Part shown: piece after piece, positions 7,861 through 14,149 of the stretch | How the letters are laid out: each line of letters starts with the position of its first letter | Numbering within the stretch: position 1 is the first letter of the stretch | DNA from: Myxococcales bacterium UBA5297 | Lineage (GTDB): Bacteria > Myxococcota > Myxococcia > Myxococcales > UBA5297 | DNA length: 16,092 bases | Direction: 5' to 3' | Assembly: GCA_002408385.1 (NCBI GenBank) | Contig: DHSB01000008.1 | Coordinates: 1-16,092, forward strand | Translations under genes and position numbers: made by a program | Notes under the pieces: model-generated | What the model was told of the DNA's origin: nothing | Seen by the model: only the letters and a program-made list of their open reading frames with translations | Databases searched by the model: none

Positions 7861-8632
7861 ACGGCCTTCGCTCGACCAACTCATCTCCAGGGCCGCGGCG
7901 ACGCTCGGCGGCAAGCTCGGCGAGCGAGTCCTGATCGACGAGCACACGCCCGAGGCGGCGCTCGCCAACATGGTCGCGGCCCTGAACGATGGCGCGCTCG
8001 GGCACCTCGCGTATCTCGGCCGGCAGATCTTCCCGCTCTCGTGCGACGAGCCATACCTCGCGCGCCACGCGGCCGCGCTCGCTGTCCCGCGGTCGGCCGA
8101 CGAATCGGTCGGGTCCTGGCGTCGCCGCATCGACGCTGCTCGCAGGGATCTCCCTGGCGGCGGCAATTCCGCCGATCTGCTGCGGTGGACGCGCGGCGTC
8201 CCCGGCGTCGGCCGCGCATGGGTCGTGCCGGTCGAAGCCGGGCTGGGCACCGTCGGCATCCTCTTCGCGCCTCTCGGCGACTACGACCGCGACCAGGCCC
8301 TCGGGCTGCGTCCCCTTGTCCAGGCCGCGCTCGACGCTCGGCCTCCTCTCGGAGTACGCAAAATCGCGATAGCCCCCGGCGCGCATGTCGTCGACCTGGA
8401 GCTGCAGCTCAGGCCGAGCGATGCCGCGACCTGTGGGCGGGTCGTCGAGTCGCTTCGCGAGTTCTTCCGCTCATTCGAGCCGGGCCAGCGCGTCATCTGG
8501 TCGCAGTTGCGGCGCGCTATCGCAGCGACCGCTGGGCTGCGCGACCACCGAGTGCGGCTGCCCTGGTCGGATATCGATATCGCCCAGCGCTATCTGCCCG
8601 TGCTCGGCAACGTAACCTTCTCGTCGTTCTAG
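7850..8632 (+). CDS. Baseplate J-like wedge protein, Mu gp47-like
   Basis: This encodes 260 residues from ATG 7850, which overlaps the end of the previous gene by 11 bp; longer in-frame starts fall inside that gene. The N-terminus 'F.RPSLDQLI.R....L' and the segment 'LGHLAYLGRQIFPLSCDEPYLARHAAALAVPR' match the Baseplate_J/gp47 family, where this region is 'L...L..L..Q..PDTAE..YLERHA...GV.R'. 'GGNSADLLRWTRGVPGVGRAWVVP' and 'GTVGILF' are also family-typical, as is the C-terminal 'DI.IA.RYLPVLGNVTF'. The product forms the wedge that links the hub to tail fibres. It is shorter than Mu gp47 (about 360 residues), so an internal segment is probably reduced; no frameshift is evident. Confidence 0.87.
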   Translation: MSFERPSLDQLISRAAATLGGKLGERVLIDEHTPEAALANMVAALNDGALGHLAYLGRQIFPLSCDEPYLARHAAALAVPRSADESVGSWRRRIDAARRDLPGGGNSADLLRWTRGVPGVGRAWVVPVEAGLGTVGILFAPLGDYDRDQALGLRPLVQAALDARPPLGVRKIAIAPGAHVVDLELQLRPSDAATCGRVVESLREFFRSFEPGQRVIWSQLRRAIAATAGLRDHRVRLPWSDIDIAQRYLPVLGNVTFSSF

Positions 8633-8641
8633 GTGACCACG

Positions 8642-9055
8642 ATGTCGCAAGGCTTTTTCCCCGCGGGTATCGACACCGCCTTGAATGCCATTGCCGCGCT
8701 CGACGAGCTCAAGCTCGCGCTGTTGAAGGCATGGCCGCCGGCAGCGGCGAGCAGCACTGAGCAACTCTCGACGGTGTCTCCGACGGTGTTCGGCCTGGAC
8801 GACCACCCTGCACTCGGGCCCGTCGAGCTGGCTGAGGTCGACGGCGTGAGGTGTCTTCGCAACGTCGACGCCGTCGTGTTTGGGTCCGCCGTGGTTTCGA
8901 CGGGCGCTCGCGGCTGGGCCTTGCTGCTGGGCGCGGCTCCCATAGCCTGGGGCCCGTTCGTCGATGTGAACGGCGTGGAGCAGGGGCTGTTCCTCATCCG
9001 AGCGGGAGATACCGTCACTATCGCCGCTGAGTCGCTGCGGATTGGGCTCTCCTGA
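8642..9055 (+). CDS. Unknown small tail-operon protein between gp47- and gp48-like genes
   Basis: I do not recognise this protein. From ATG 8642 it has 137 residues; AGGTGA at 8631-8636, 5 bp upstream, supports this start over GTG 8633. The N-terminal third is helical ('IDTALNAIAALDELKLALLK'). The rest looks beta-rich and mostly small/hydrophobic ('GARGWALLLGAAPIAWGPF', 'GLFLIRAGDTVTIAAESLRI'). It has no signal peptide, transmembrane helix or catalytic motif that I can see. It is packed between two baseplate genes: the start is about 9 bp after the gp47-like stop and its own stop overlaps the next start (TGATG), so a virion structural role such as a baseplate or fibre-adaptor subunit is the simplest inference. 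Mu has no gene at this spot. Confidence 0.75.
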   Translation: MSQGFFPAGIDTALNAIAALDELKLALLKAWPPAAASSTEQLSTVSPTVFGLDDHPALGPVELAEVDGVRCLRNVDAVVFGSAVVSTGARGWALLLGAAPIAWGPFVDVNGVEQGLFLIRAGDTVTIAAESLRIGLS

Positions 9056-9930
9056 TGGCGCTGCTGCTGCTCATGGGGCGGGTTACCGTCCGCGCGCGTA
9101 CTGCGGTCGTGATGACCGTCGCCGTCTCGCTGCAGGCCGGCACGGCGACAGCCTCAGTCCGCACCGCGGCCGAGCTCGAAGTGGTCGACGCCCGCCTGCT
9201 GGGTGCTGCGGTGGCGTTGTTGCCGCCAGGCAGAGCACTCGCGGCCGAGCAAGGGACGCAGCAACGACGAGTGGTCGAGGGTCTCGCGCTCGAGGCCGGG
9301 CGCGTCCAGCGACGCGTCGACTCGCTCGCGCAGCAGGTAGTCGCGCCGGTGGTCGGCGAGCTGCTGCCAGAGTGGGAGTCACTGGCCGGTCTGGACGGAA
9401 CCGAACACGTAGAGGACGCGCTCGAGGATGCCGCGGTGCGCGACGCGGTGGTCGTGGCCGGCGGCGCTTGGTACGAGGTGCCGAGCCTCGAAGAGCGTCG
9501 CGCCGCGGCCGCCACCGAGCTGCTCTTTTCGCGGGGCCCGTGGTCTTGGGAGGACTTCCGCCGTCGTGCATCCAGCGTCGTCCTCGGCCGCGAGCTCGAC
9601 GCGTCGGGGCCGACTCCTGTCCCGGTGATCTACCCGCTGCTCGAGGATATCGACATCGAGCAAGTTCAGCCGTTCGAAGTCGGTAGGAGTGCCGCAGGTG
9701 ATCCGCTGTATGGCTCCGGGATCTGGGCCTACTACGTCGTCACGTTGTTCAGCGAATTTGAGGCCTCGGACCCCGCGCTGCTCGCTGCGCGCATCGCTGA
9801 GCGGAGCCGCGTCCTCTTCACCTGGCTCAAGCGGCGGTGGCCCCCGTGGTGTGGGCTGAAGGTCGTCGTCACGAGCCGTCCAGCTTCTATCTCGGTCGTC
9901 GCCCTCCGCGTCAATGTCGCGGCCGAATAG
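9055..9930 (+). CDS. gp48-like baseplate/tail protein (DUF2313 / YmfQ family) with N-terminal extension
   Basis: This encodes 291 residues from ATG 9055, which overlaps the previous stop. The recognised part starts near residue 43: 'VVDARLLGAAVALLPPGRAL', 'R..V.SLAQQVVAPVVGELLPEWESLAGL', a pattern typical of gp48/DUF2313 proteins (LLPPG near the start, LLP.WE..LGL in the middle). These usually have about 190-200 residues and join the wedge to tail fibres. The first roughly 42 residues (MALLLLMGRVTVRARTAVVM and onward) are extra, with alternating beta-strand-like pattern. A shorter start at GTG 9181 is possible but lacks a good ribosome-binding site. The C-terminal half (about 150-291) is also longer than usual. 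The stop TAG is part of the ribosome-binding site of the tail fibre gene. Confidence 0.75.
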   Translation: MALLLLMGRVTVRARTAVVMTVAVSLQAGTATASVRTAAELEVVDARLLGAAVALLPPGRALAAEQGTQQRRVVEGLALEAGRVQRRVDSLAQQVVAPVVGELLPEWESLAGLDGTEHVEDALEDAAVRDAVVVAGGAWYEVPSLEERRAAAATELLFSRGPWSWEDFRRRASSVVLGRELDASGPTPVPVIYPLLEDIDIEQVQPFEVGRSAAGDPLYGSGIWAYYVVTLFSEFEASDPALLAARIAERSRVLFTWLKRRWPPWCGLKVVVTSRPASISVVALRVNVAAE

Positions 9931-9938
9931 GAGGCCCT

Positions 9939-11513
9939 ATGCAACGCATCACTCCCACGCCATTTCGAAACCCCGCCGGAAAGAACGTCTTCGGGGAGGG
10001 AGATCCTGTCGAAGGCACTCCGCCGACCATCATGACCGCGAAGTGGGCCAATGACGTTCAGGAGGAGCTCTGCAGAGTTCTCGAGAGCAACGGCATCCCG
10101 CTCGATGCGGACAATCAGGGCCAGCTCGCCGAGTTGCTGCGCACGTTCGATAACCCGCCAGTCGCGGTAGCCAATCTGAGGCAGGTGACGCTTCCCGTCG
10201 AGACTGGGGCTGACAGTGTGTTCTTTGGCGACCCCGACGGGAACATCATTGCAGTCGCCGAGACATCTATCGGGCTGGCGGTCTTTCGCTCCGACGGCAG
10301 ACTGGGACTGATTTCGGGGGGCCACATGATGTGGCTGGCCGACGACGGCGGGAACGTGGGCTGGGCCGTCCTGCGGACCATCAAGGTCTATCAAGGAGAT
10401 GGGACCTTCGAGGAGCGGCTTTACCGCGCAATACCGTCGGACGGTTGCATCACGGTCGAGTATTGGGTCGTTGGTTGGGCGGGTGAAGGTGGGTGGACCC
10501 TGTATGGGCGCACCACAGTCGCGCAGCTCGACCTTGCCGAAGGCATCCCCGACGAGGCCGGCCAGACCAGGTCGGTCGTTGCGGCCGATTTCGTCGACGA
10601 CCGCCACATGGTCATTATTCGCCGCGTGGCCGTCGGAACCGAGTCTGCGTATGTGCAGGCGATTGCATGGTGGCTCGGCTTCCCGGCGGGCTTGTGCATC
10701 GCGGAGCTCGGTGTATTGCAGTTGACGGCTCCGTTTGAGGCTGCGCCGGGCGTCGATTGCTTCAATCGAGCGCAAATCGCGTGCTCGTCGGCCGAAGGGT
10801 TTGTGGCGGCGTTGCTGCCGGATATTGACGGCGGTCTCCTCCTTGCGCGGGGTCTCCTCGTTGAGCCGTCGATCATCCAGCAGCTCCCTCCGGCCGTCAG
10901 CAATCGCTCCACCACCCCGGTCGCCGCCCAGATGCCGGTCACCACGTTCTTCGGCCAGCAGATCGACCAAGGTGCACGGCTCGGGTGGTCCGAGTCCCTG
11001 GCCCAGTACTATTGGTATGAGCCCGGTGGGACTCGGATCCAACTGTTTCAACCGATACTCGCTGAGGGCACCAACGTGGTGGCGCTCGACGGGCGCACTG
11101 TCGTCGATCTGCTGGAGACCGCCGAAGGGCTCGGCATCGTCGGCGCGTTGGGCGACGCGCTGCACCTCGGGCTGCTGGGGCCGGTGTCGCCAAGGGTGGC
11201 CTGGGCCCAGCAGGCCGAGGTGCCGGAACTCGCTACAGTGCTCGCCTGCAGGGCTTACTTCGCGGCCGGGTGGGGTGGCGCCTTCAGCCCAATGCCGCGG
11301 TACGGCCACGCGGTGACTCGCGTCGGCGGCGCTCACGTACTCTTTGCGGGCGGCGAGGCGATGGCTAGCCAAGGGCTGTTGCGCCGACGTTGGTCATCGC
11401 CTGTGCAGGTCGGATCGGCCGTGTTCGCGCTCGGGGCTGATGGCAGCGGCCGGGTCGTCGCAGTTGGCGGATCCAACCAAGGGCCGCTTTTTGTCAGTGA
11501 CGTGGCCTCGTAG
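9939..11513 (+). CDS. Tail fibre / receptor-binding protein
   Basis: This encodes 524 residues. The start ATG 9939 follows a strong ribosome-binding site (TAGGAGG, 9928-9934). The N-terminus, 'MQRITPTPFRNPAGKNVFGE', continuing G-D-P-V-E-G-T-P-P-T with 'TAKWANDVQEEL...LE..GI.LD' at residues about 21-60, is the common virion-attachment segment of prophage tail fibres. The rest is beta-rich and Gly/Val-rich without collagen-like repeats. Near the C-terminus (about 454-475) 'RYGHAVTRVGGAHVLFAGGE' resembles a Kelch blade, and 'RVVAVGG' follows near residue 510. It is the last gene of the tail operon and probably sets host specificity. No fibre-assembly chaperone follows, unlike Mu, where U follows S. 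C-terminal fold assignment is tentative. Confidence 0.82.
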   Translation: MQRITPTPFRNPAGKNVFGEGDPVEGTPPTIMTAKWANDVQEELCRVLESNGIPLDADNQGQLAELLRTFDNPPVAVANLRQVTLPVETGADSVFFGDPDGNIIAVAETSIGLAVFRSDGRLGLISGGHMMWLADDGGNVGWAVLRTIKVYQGDGTFEERLYRAIPSDGCITVEYWVVGWAGEGGWTLYGRTTVAQLDLAEGIPDEAGQTRSVVAADFVDDRHMVIIRRVAVGTESAYVQAIAWWLGFPAGLCIAELGVLQLTAPFEAAPGVDCFNRAQIACSSAEGFVAALLPDIDGGLLLARGLLVEPSIIQQLPPAVSNRSTTPVAAQMPVTTFFGQQIDQGARLGWSESLAQYYWYEPGGTRIQLFQPILAEGTNVVALDGRTVVDLLETAEGLGIVGALGDALHLGLLGPVSPRVAWAQQAEVPELATVLACRAYFAAGWGGAFSPMPRYGHAVTRVGGAHVLFAGGEAMASQGLLRRRWSSPVQVGSAVFALGADGSGRVVAVGGSNQGPLFVSDVAS

Positions 11514-11534
11514 CCCGTTCAGTGCGGCAAGGTA

Positions 11535-11559
11535 GGTGGGCCGGTTACGGCGTGCCACC
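11535..11559 (+). terminator. Possible hairpin at end of prophage late operon
   Basis: GGTGG GCCG (GTTA) CGGC gtg CCACC can form a two-part stem with a 3-nt bulge. It lies 22 bp after the tail fibre stop. There is no T-run, so it is only a weak candidate for a terminator; it could equally be part of the element's end structure. Confidence 0.3.
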
Positions 11560-11584
11560 GTTGACCACCAACAAATGGCCGCGA

Positions 11585-11621
11585 GACTCAACTTTCTGAC
11601 TCAACTTTTTGACGGTCTACA
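11585..11621 (-). mobile_element. Putative right end of the Mu-like prophage with transposase-site-like direct repeats
   Basis: Read on the minus strand from 11621 the sequence starts TGTAGACCGTC and contains two copies of an AAAGTTGAGTC motif (plus-strand GACTCAACTTT at 11585-11595 and 11598-11608, 13 bp apart). A TGTA terminus with closely spaced direct repeats just inside is the layout of Mu/Tn7/Tn5090-class ends, where the repeats bind a DDE transposase. The tail genes stop just left of it, and a host frame opens in mid-protein just right of it. If correct, the target-site duplication should be about 5 bp, starting GTCTT at 11622. The exact end point is inferred; the repeats themselves are seen directly. 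Confidence 0.6.
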
Positions 11622-12293
11622 GTCTTCGGCAGCCACGGCGGCAAGACGCTGCTCGGTGCGCATCCGCCCGTTGCCCCCGACACCTCGCCCGAGGGGTTGC
11701 CCCAAGACCTCTACGAGCTCTCGCCCGAGGGCGCGCTGCGGCCTCTCGCCCGCGGCGTCTCCTTCGCCGCCTACGCGCCCGACGGCGCGGTGCTCTACGT
11801 ACGCGACGGCGCCCTCTTCGAGCTCTCGCGAGGTGAGTCACGGCTTCTCGCGCAACCGGTCCTCGGTGATTTCGCCGTCGATCCGCTCGGCCAGCGCATC
11901 GCCATCGCGCGGCCGGACTCCGAGCCCGACTCATGGCTCGAGCTGATCGATCGCTCGGGACGCCACCTGGCGGTCCTCATCGAGCCGCGCGGCCCGAACG
12001 CCTGGCCGCTCTTCTCGGCCGGCGGCGACACCGTCTACTTCATCTCCGGAAGCACCGGGGTCTACTCCTGGTTCAGCGTCGGCGTCGACGGCGAAGGGCT
12101 GCGCCAGCTCACCAACCACGGGCTGAAGCCTGGCCCCGACGTGCTCGGCGCGGCCTTCGTCCCGCCACCTGCCTTCAAGTCGAGTATCCACTTCATCGGC
12201 CCGGCCCTCGTCGAGTACGACGCGGGCGACGGCCTCTGGCGGCTCGACCTGGCGACCGGAAAGGCCGAGCGAATCGGGGAGGTGCGGCCATGA
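11622..12293 (+). pseudogene. Host beta-propeller-like protein, 5'-truncated by the prophage
   Basis: The frame is open from just after a stop at 11610-11612 and reads into a protein interior (VFGSHGGKTLLGAHPPVAPD) with no ATG and no ribosome-binding site; the TTG at 11697 is not a credible start. 223 codons remain. The repeated pattern 'LYELSPEGALRPLARGVSFA', 'LFELSRGESRLLAQPV', 'LGQRIAIARPDSE', 'GDTVYFIS.....YSWFSVGVDGEGLRQLTNH', 'LWRLDLATGKAERIG' is that of WD40-like/PD40 (TolB-type) propeller blades. In a Myxococcota-type host this would be an exported or lipoprotein propeller whose signal peptide has been cut off. Its stop overlaps the M23 peptidase start (ATGA), so the two formed an operon. 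It could still be translated if phage transcripts read through and initiate somewhere, but that looks unlikely. Confidence 0.7.
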
Positions 12294-13723
12294 GGAGCCT
12301 GTTGCTCACAGCGCTCGCCCTGCTGCTGCCCGCGACCGCGGGCGCCACCTCGTTCCGTCTGCCGCTGACCGAGTGCAACCTCTCGGGAGGCTGCTACATC
12401 ACCGCCTACTACGACCTCAACCGCAGCTCCGGCGCCACGCGCGACTGGAACTGCCGCACCAAGACCTACGACCAGCACTCGGGCACCGACTTCGGCATCG
12501 GCGGCTTCGCTGGGATGGACGCCAACGGCAGCCGCCCCATCGTCGCCGGGGCCGCGGGGACCGTCGTGGCGACCAAGGACGGCCTCTACGACCGGAACAC
12601 CTCGGCCAGCGGCACCAACTGCGAGGCCTCGGTCTCGTGCGGCAACTACGTCAAGCTCCAGCACGCCGACGGCAAGGTGACTCTGCACTGCCACATGAAG
12701 CGGGGCTCGGTCGCCGTCAGCAACGGTCAGCACGTGAGCTGCGGCACCGTGCTCGGCCGCGTCGGCAGCTCCGGGTGCTCGACCGGCCCCCACCTGCACT
12801 TCGGCGTCTACGCCGGCGGCGCCCACGACTGTCCCTACAAGGCCACGACCGGCTGCGGCGGCTCGGTCAGCTACTGGGTCAGCCAAGGCGCCTATCTCGA
12901 CCTGCCCGCGGCGACCTGTGAATGCACCCCGAGCTGCAGCGGCAAGCAGTGCGGCTCGGACGGCTGCGGCGGCTCCTGCGGAAGCTGTCCTTCGGGCACC
13001 ACCTGCAGCGGCAACCAGTGCGTCTGCGTGCCGCAGTGTTCGGGCAAGCAGTGCGGCTCCGACGGCTGCGGCGGCTCGTGCGGAAGCTGTCCTTCGGGCA
13101 CCACCTGCAGCGGCAACCAGTGCGTCTGCGCGCCGCAGTGTGGCGGCAAGCAGTGCGGCTCCGACGGCTGTGGCGGCTCCTGCGGAAGCTGCCCTTCGGG
13201 CACCACCTGCAGCGGCAACCAGTGCGTCTGCGCGCCGCAGTGTGAGGGCAAGCAGTGTGGCACCGACGGCTGCGGCGGCTCGTGTGGAAGCTGCCCGTCG
13301 GGCACCACCTGCAGCGGCGACCAATGCGTCTGCGCGCCGCAGTGCGAGGGCAAGGGGTGCGGTCCGGACGGCTGCGGGGGCTCCTGCGGCGACTGTCCTG
13401 CCGACACCGAGTGCGCCGAGGGTCAGTGCGTCTGCGCGCCCCAATGCGCGGGCAAACAGTGCGGCCCCGACGGCTGCGGCAGCTTCTGCGGCGACTGCGG
13501 AGAGCACGACCTCTGCACTCCCGAAGGCCTCTGTGCCGCGCCAGACGCGGGAACGCCCGCGACCGACGGCGGAGCTTGGGACGCCGGCAGCTCCGATGCC
13601 GCAACCGCGGTCCTCGAGGTGAGCGCGAGCGGCTGCGGCTGCCAGAGCGCAGCGAGCCCCGCGCTTGTCGCCCTCGGCTTGGCGCTTCTGCTTCCACTGC
13701 GCAGCCACCGGCGCGCCCGCTGA
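12290..13723 (+). CDS. Secreted M23 metallopeptidase with six Cys-rich repeats and MYXO-CTERM tail
   Basis: This encodes 477 residues. Residues 1-19 are a signal peptide (LLLTALALLLPATAGA). The M23/LytM domain (about 25-205) has the zinc and catalytic residues: His63 and Asp67 (HSGTD), His135 (HCHM) and His168-x-His170 (GPHLHFG). Such enzymes cut peptidoglycan cross-bridges or other Gly-rich peptides. It also has extra cysteines, probably disulfide-bonded. Residues about 212-413 hold six 34-residue repeats of the form 'APQC.GKQCGSDGCGGSCG.CPSGTTC.GNQCVC'. An Asp/Gly/Ala linker follows, then GCGC at 448-451, a hydrophobic helix (about 456-470) and RSHRRAR: a MYXO-CTERM sorting tail, expected to be processed at the envelope. 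GGGGAGG at 12276-12282 precedes ATG 12290, which overlaps the propeller stop. Its original promoter was probably upstream of the prophage insertion. Confidence 0.92.
   Translation: MRSLLLTALALLLPATAGATSFRLPLTECNLSGGCYITAYYDLNRSSGATRDWNCRTKTYDQHSGTDFGIGGFAGMDANGSRPIVAGAAGTVVATKDGLYDRNTSASGTNCEASVSCGNYVKLQHADGKVTLHCHMKRGSVAVSNGQHVSCGTVLGRVGSSGCSTGPHLHFGVYAGGAHDCPYKATTGCGGSVSYWVSQGAYLDLPAATCECTPSCSGKQCGSDGCGGSCGSCPSGTTCSGNQCVCVPQCSGKQCGSDGCGGSCGSCPSGTTCSGNQCVCAPQCGGKQCGSDGCGGSCGSCPSGTTCSGNQCVCAPQCEGKQCGTDGCGGSCGSCPSGTTCSGDQCVCAPQCEGKGCGPDGCGGSCGDCPADTECAEGQCVCAPQCAGKQCGPDGCGSFCGDCGEHDLCTPEGLCAAPDAGTPATDGGAWDAGSSDAATAVLEVSASGCGCQSAASPALVALGLALLLPLRSHRRAR
12923..13530 (+). repeat. Six 102-bp tandem repeats encoding Cys-rich modules
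   Basis: The unit length is 102 bp (34 codons), measured between TGCGGCTC at 12950 and 13052. The first four copies are nearly identical at DNA level (CAGTGCGTCTGCG, GGCACCACCTGCAGCGGC), while copies five and six diverge (PADTECAEGQC, GEHDLCTPEGLC). The gradient suggests recent amplification of the N-terminal copies. Each module has about eight cysteines. Similar 'CGPDGCGGSCG.C' modules occur in many myxobacterial surface proteins. Confidence 0.93.
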
Positions 13724-14149
13724 TCGGCCGGCACCGCAACCCGTCGCGTCGGCCTCTCGCCACCGACCCGCGTCTCTTCCGATCTCGACCCGAGGCGACC
13801 GACCTGCGCACTCGGATGCCCAACGGCAGCCAGCGGCCAGGACAGGCGCAAGGGCGTCGACATTCCGGCCGGCGGCTCCCGATCCGAAGACCGCCTCCCA
13901 AGCTCGATTTCCGAGACGGGCGCACGACAGCGCCCGGACCAGCGCCTGTCGCGCAGGAATTCGGTGGCCCCCGGCGCCGGTTTACCTCTTGGCACCGCTA
14001 GGCGTCCGGGCGAAGCCCGCGCTGCCAACCCTCGACTCTCGACTCTCGCCTGACGGGCCGACTCTCGGCCGTTGCCCCGCGTCTTATTCCCGGCGCGGGA
14101 GCGCCAAACCTGCTAGGCACTTACCCGCCTCTTTCAAAGGAGCACGTAC
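13724..14149 (+). other. Intergenic stretch of about 425 bp with small hairpins, no gene seen
   Basis: Several frames stay open here because of high GC, but none has a credible start, ribosome-binding site or recognisable protein. Structures seen are a 7-bp perfect inverted repeat CGGGCGC/GCGCCCG (13917-13923 and 13930-13936, 6-nt loop), CGGGC-GAA-GCCCG (14007-14019), GGCCGA-CTC-TCGGCC (14056-14070), TCCCG-GCG-CGGGA (14088-14100), and a short direct repeat CTCGACTCTCGACTCTCG (14031-14048). Any of the first could end transcription of the M23 gene, but none has a T-run. No convincing -35/-10 pair was found for the gene at 14150, although its promoter should lie here. Confidence 0.5.

Noticed and set aside
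9939..11513. Tail fibre as target of a diversity-generating retroelement
   Set aside because: No template repeat, reverse transcriptase or accessory gene in the window, and the C-terminus does not look like a C-type lectin variable region.
1..11513. Tail module as a tailocin or eukaryote-targeting contractile injection system
   Set aside because: The tape measure, DNA-circularisation protein and transposon-like end fit a complete Mu-like prophage better, and no effector or AAA+ ATPase gene is present. Head genes lie outside the window, so this is not fully excluded.
12923..13530. Regular 102-bp repeats considered as a CRISPR-like or non-coding array
   Set aside because: Units are contiguous without spacers, a whole number of codons long, and encode conserved Cys-rich modules in the frame of the peptidase.
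12062..13708. Antisense open frame of 548 codons over the M23 peptidase gene
   Set aside because: Ala/Arg/Gly-rich mirror of the Cys-rich repeats; the repeats give an artificial long frame. The plus strand has signal peptide, catalytic motifs and sorting tail.
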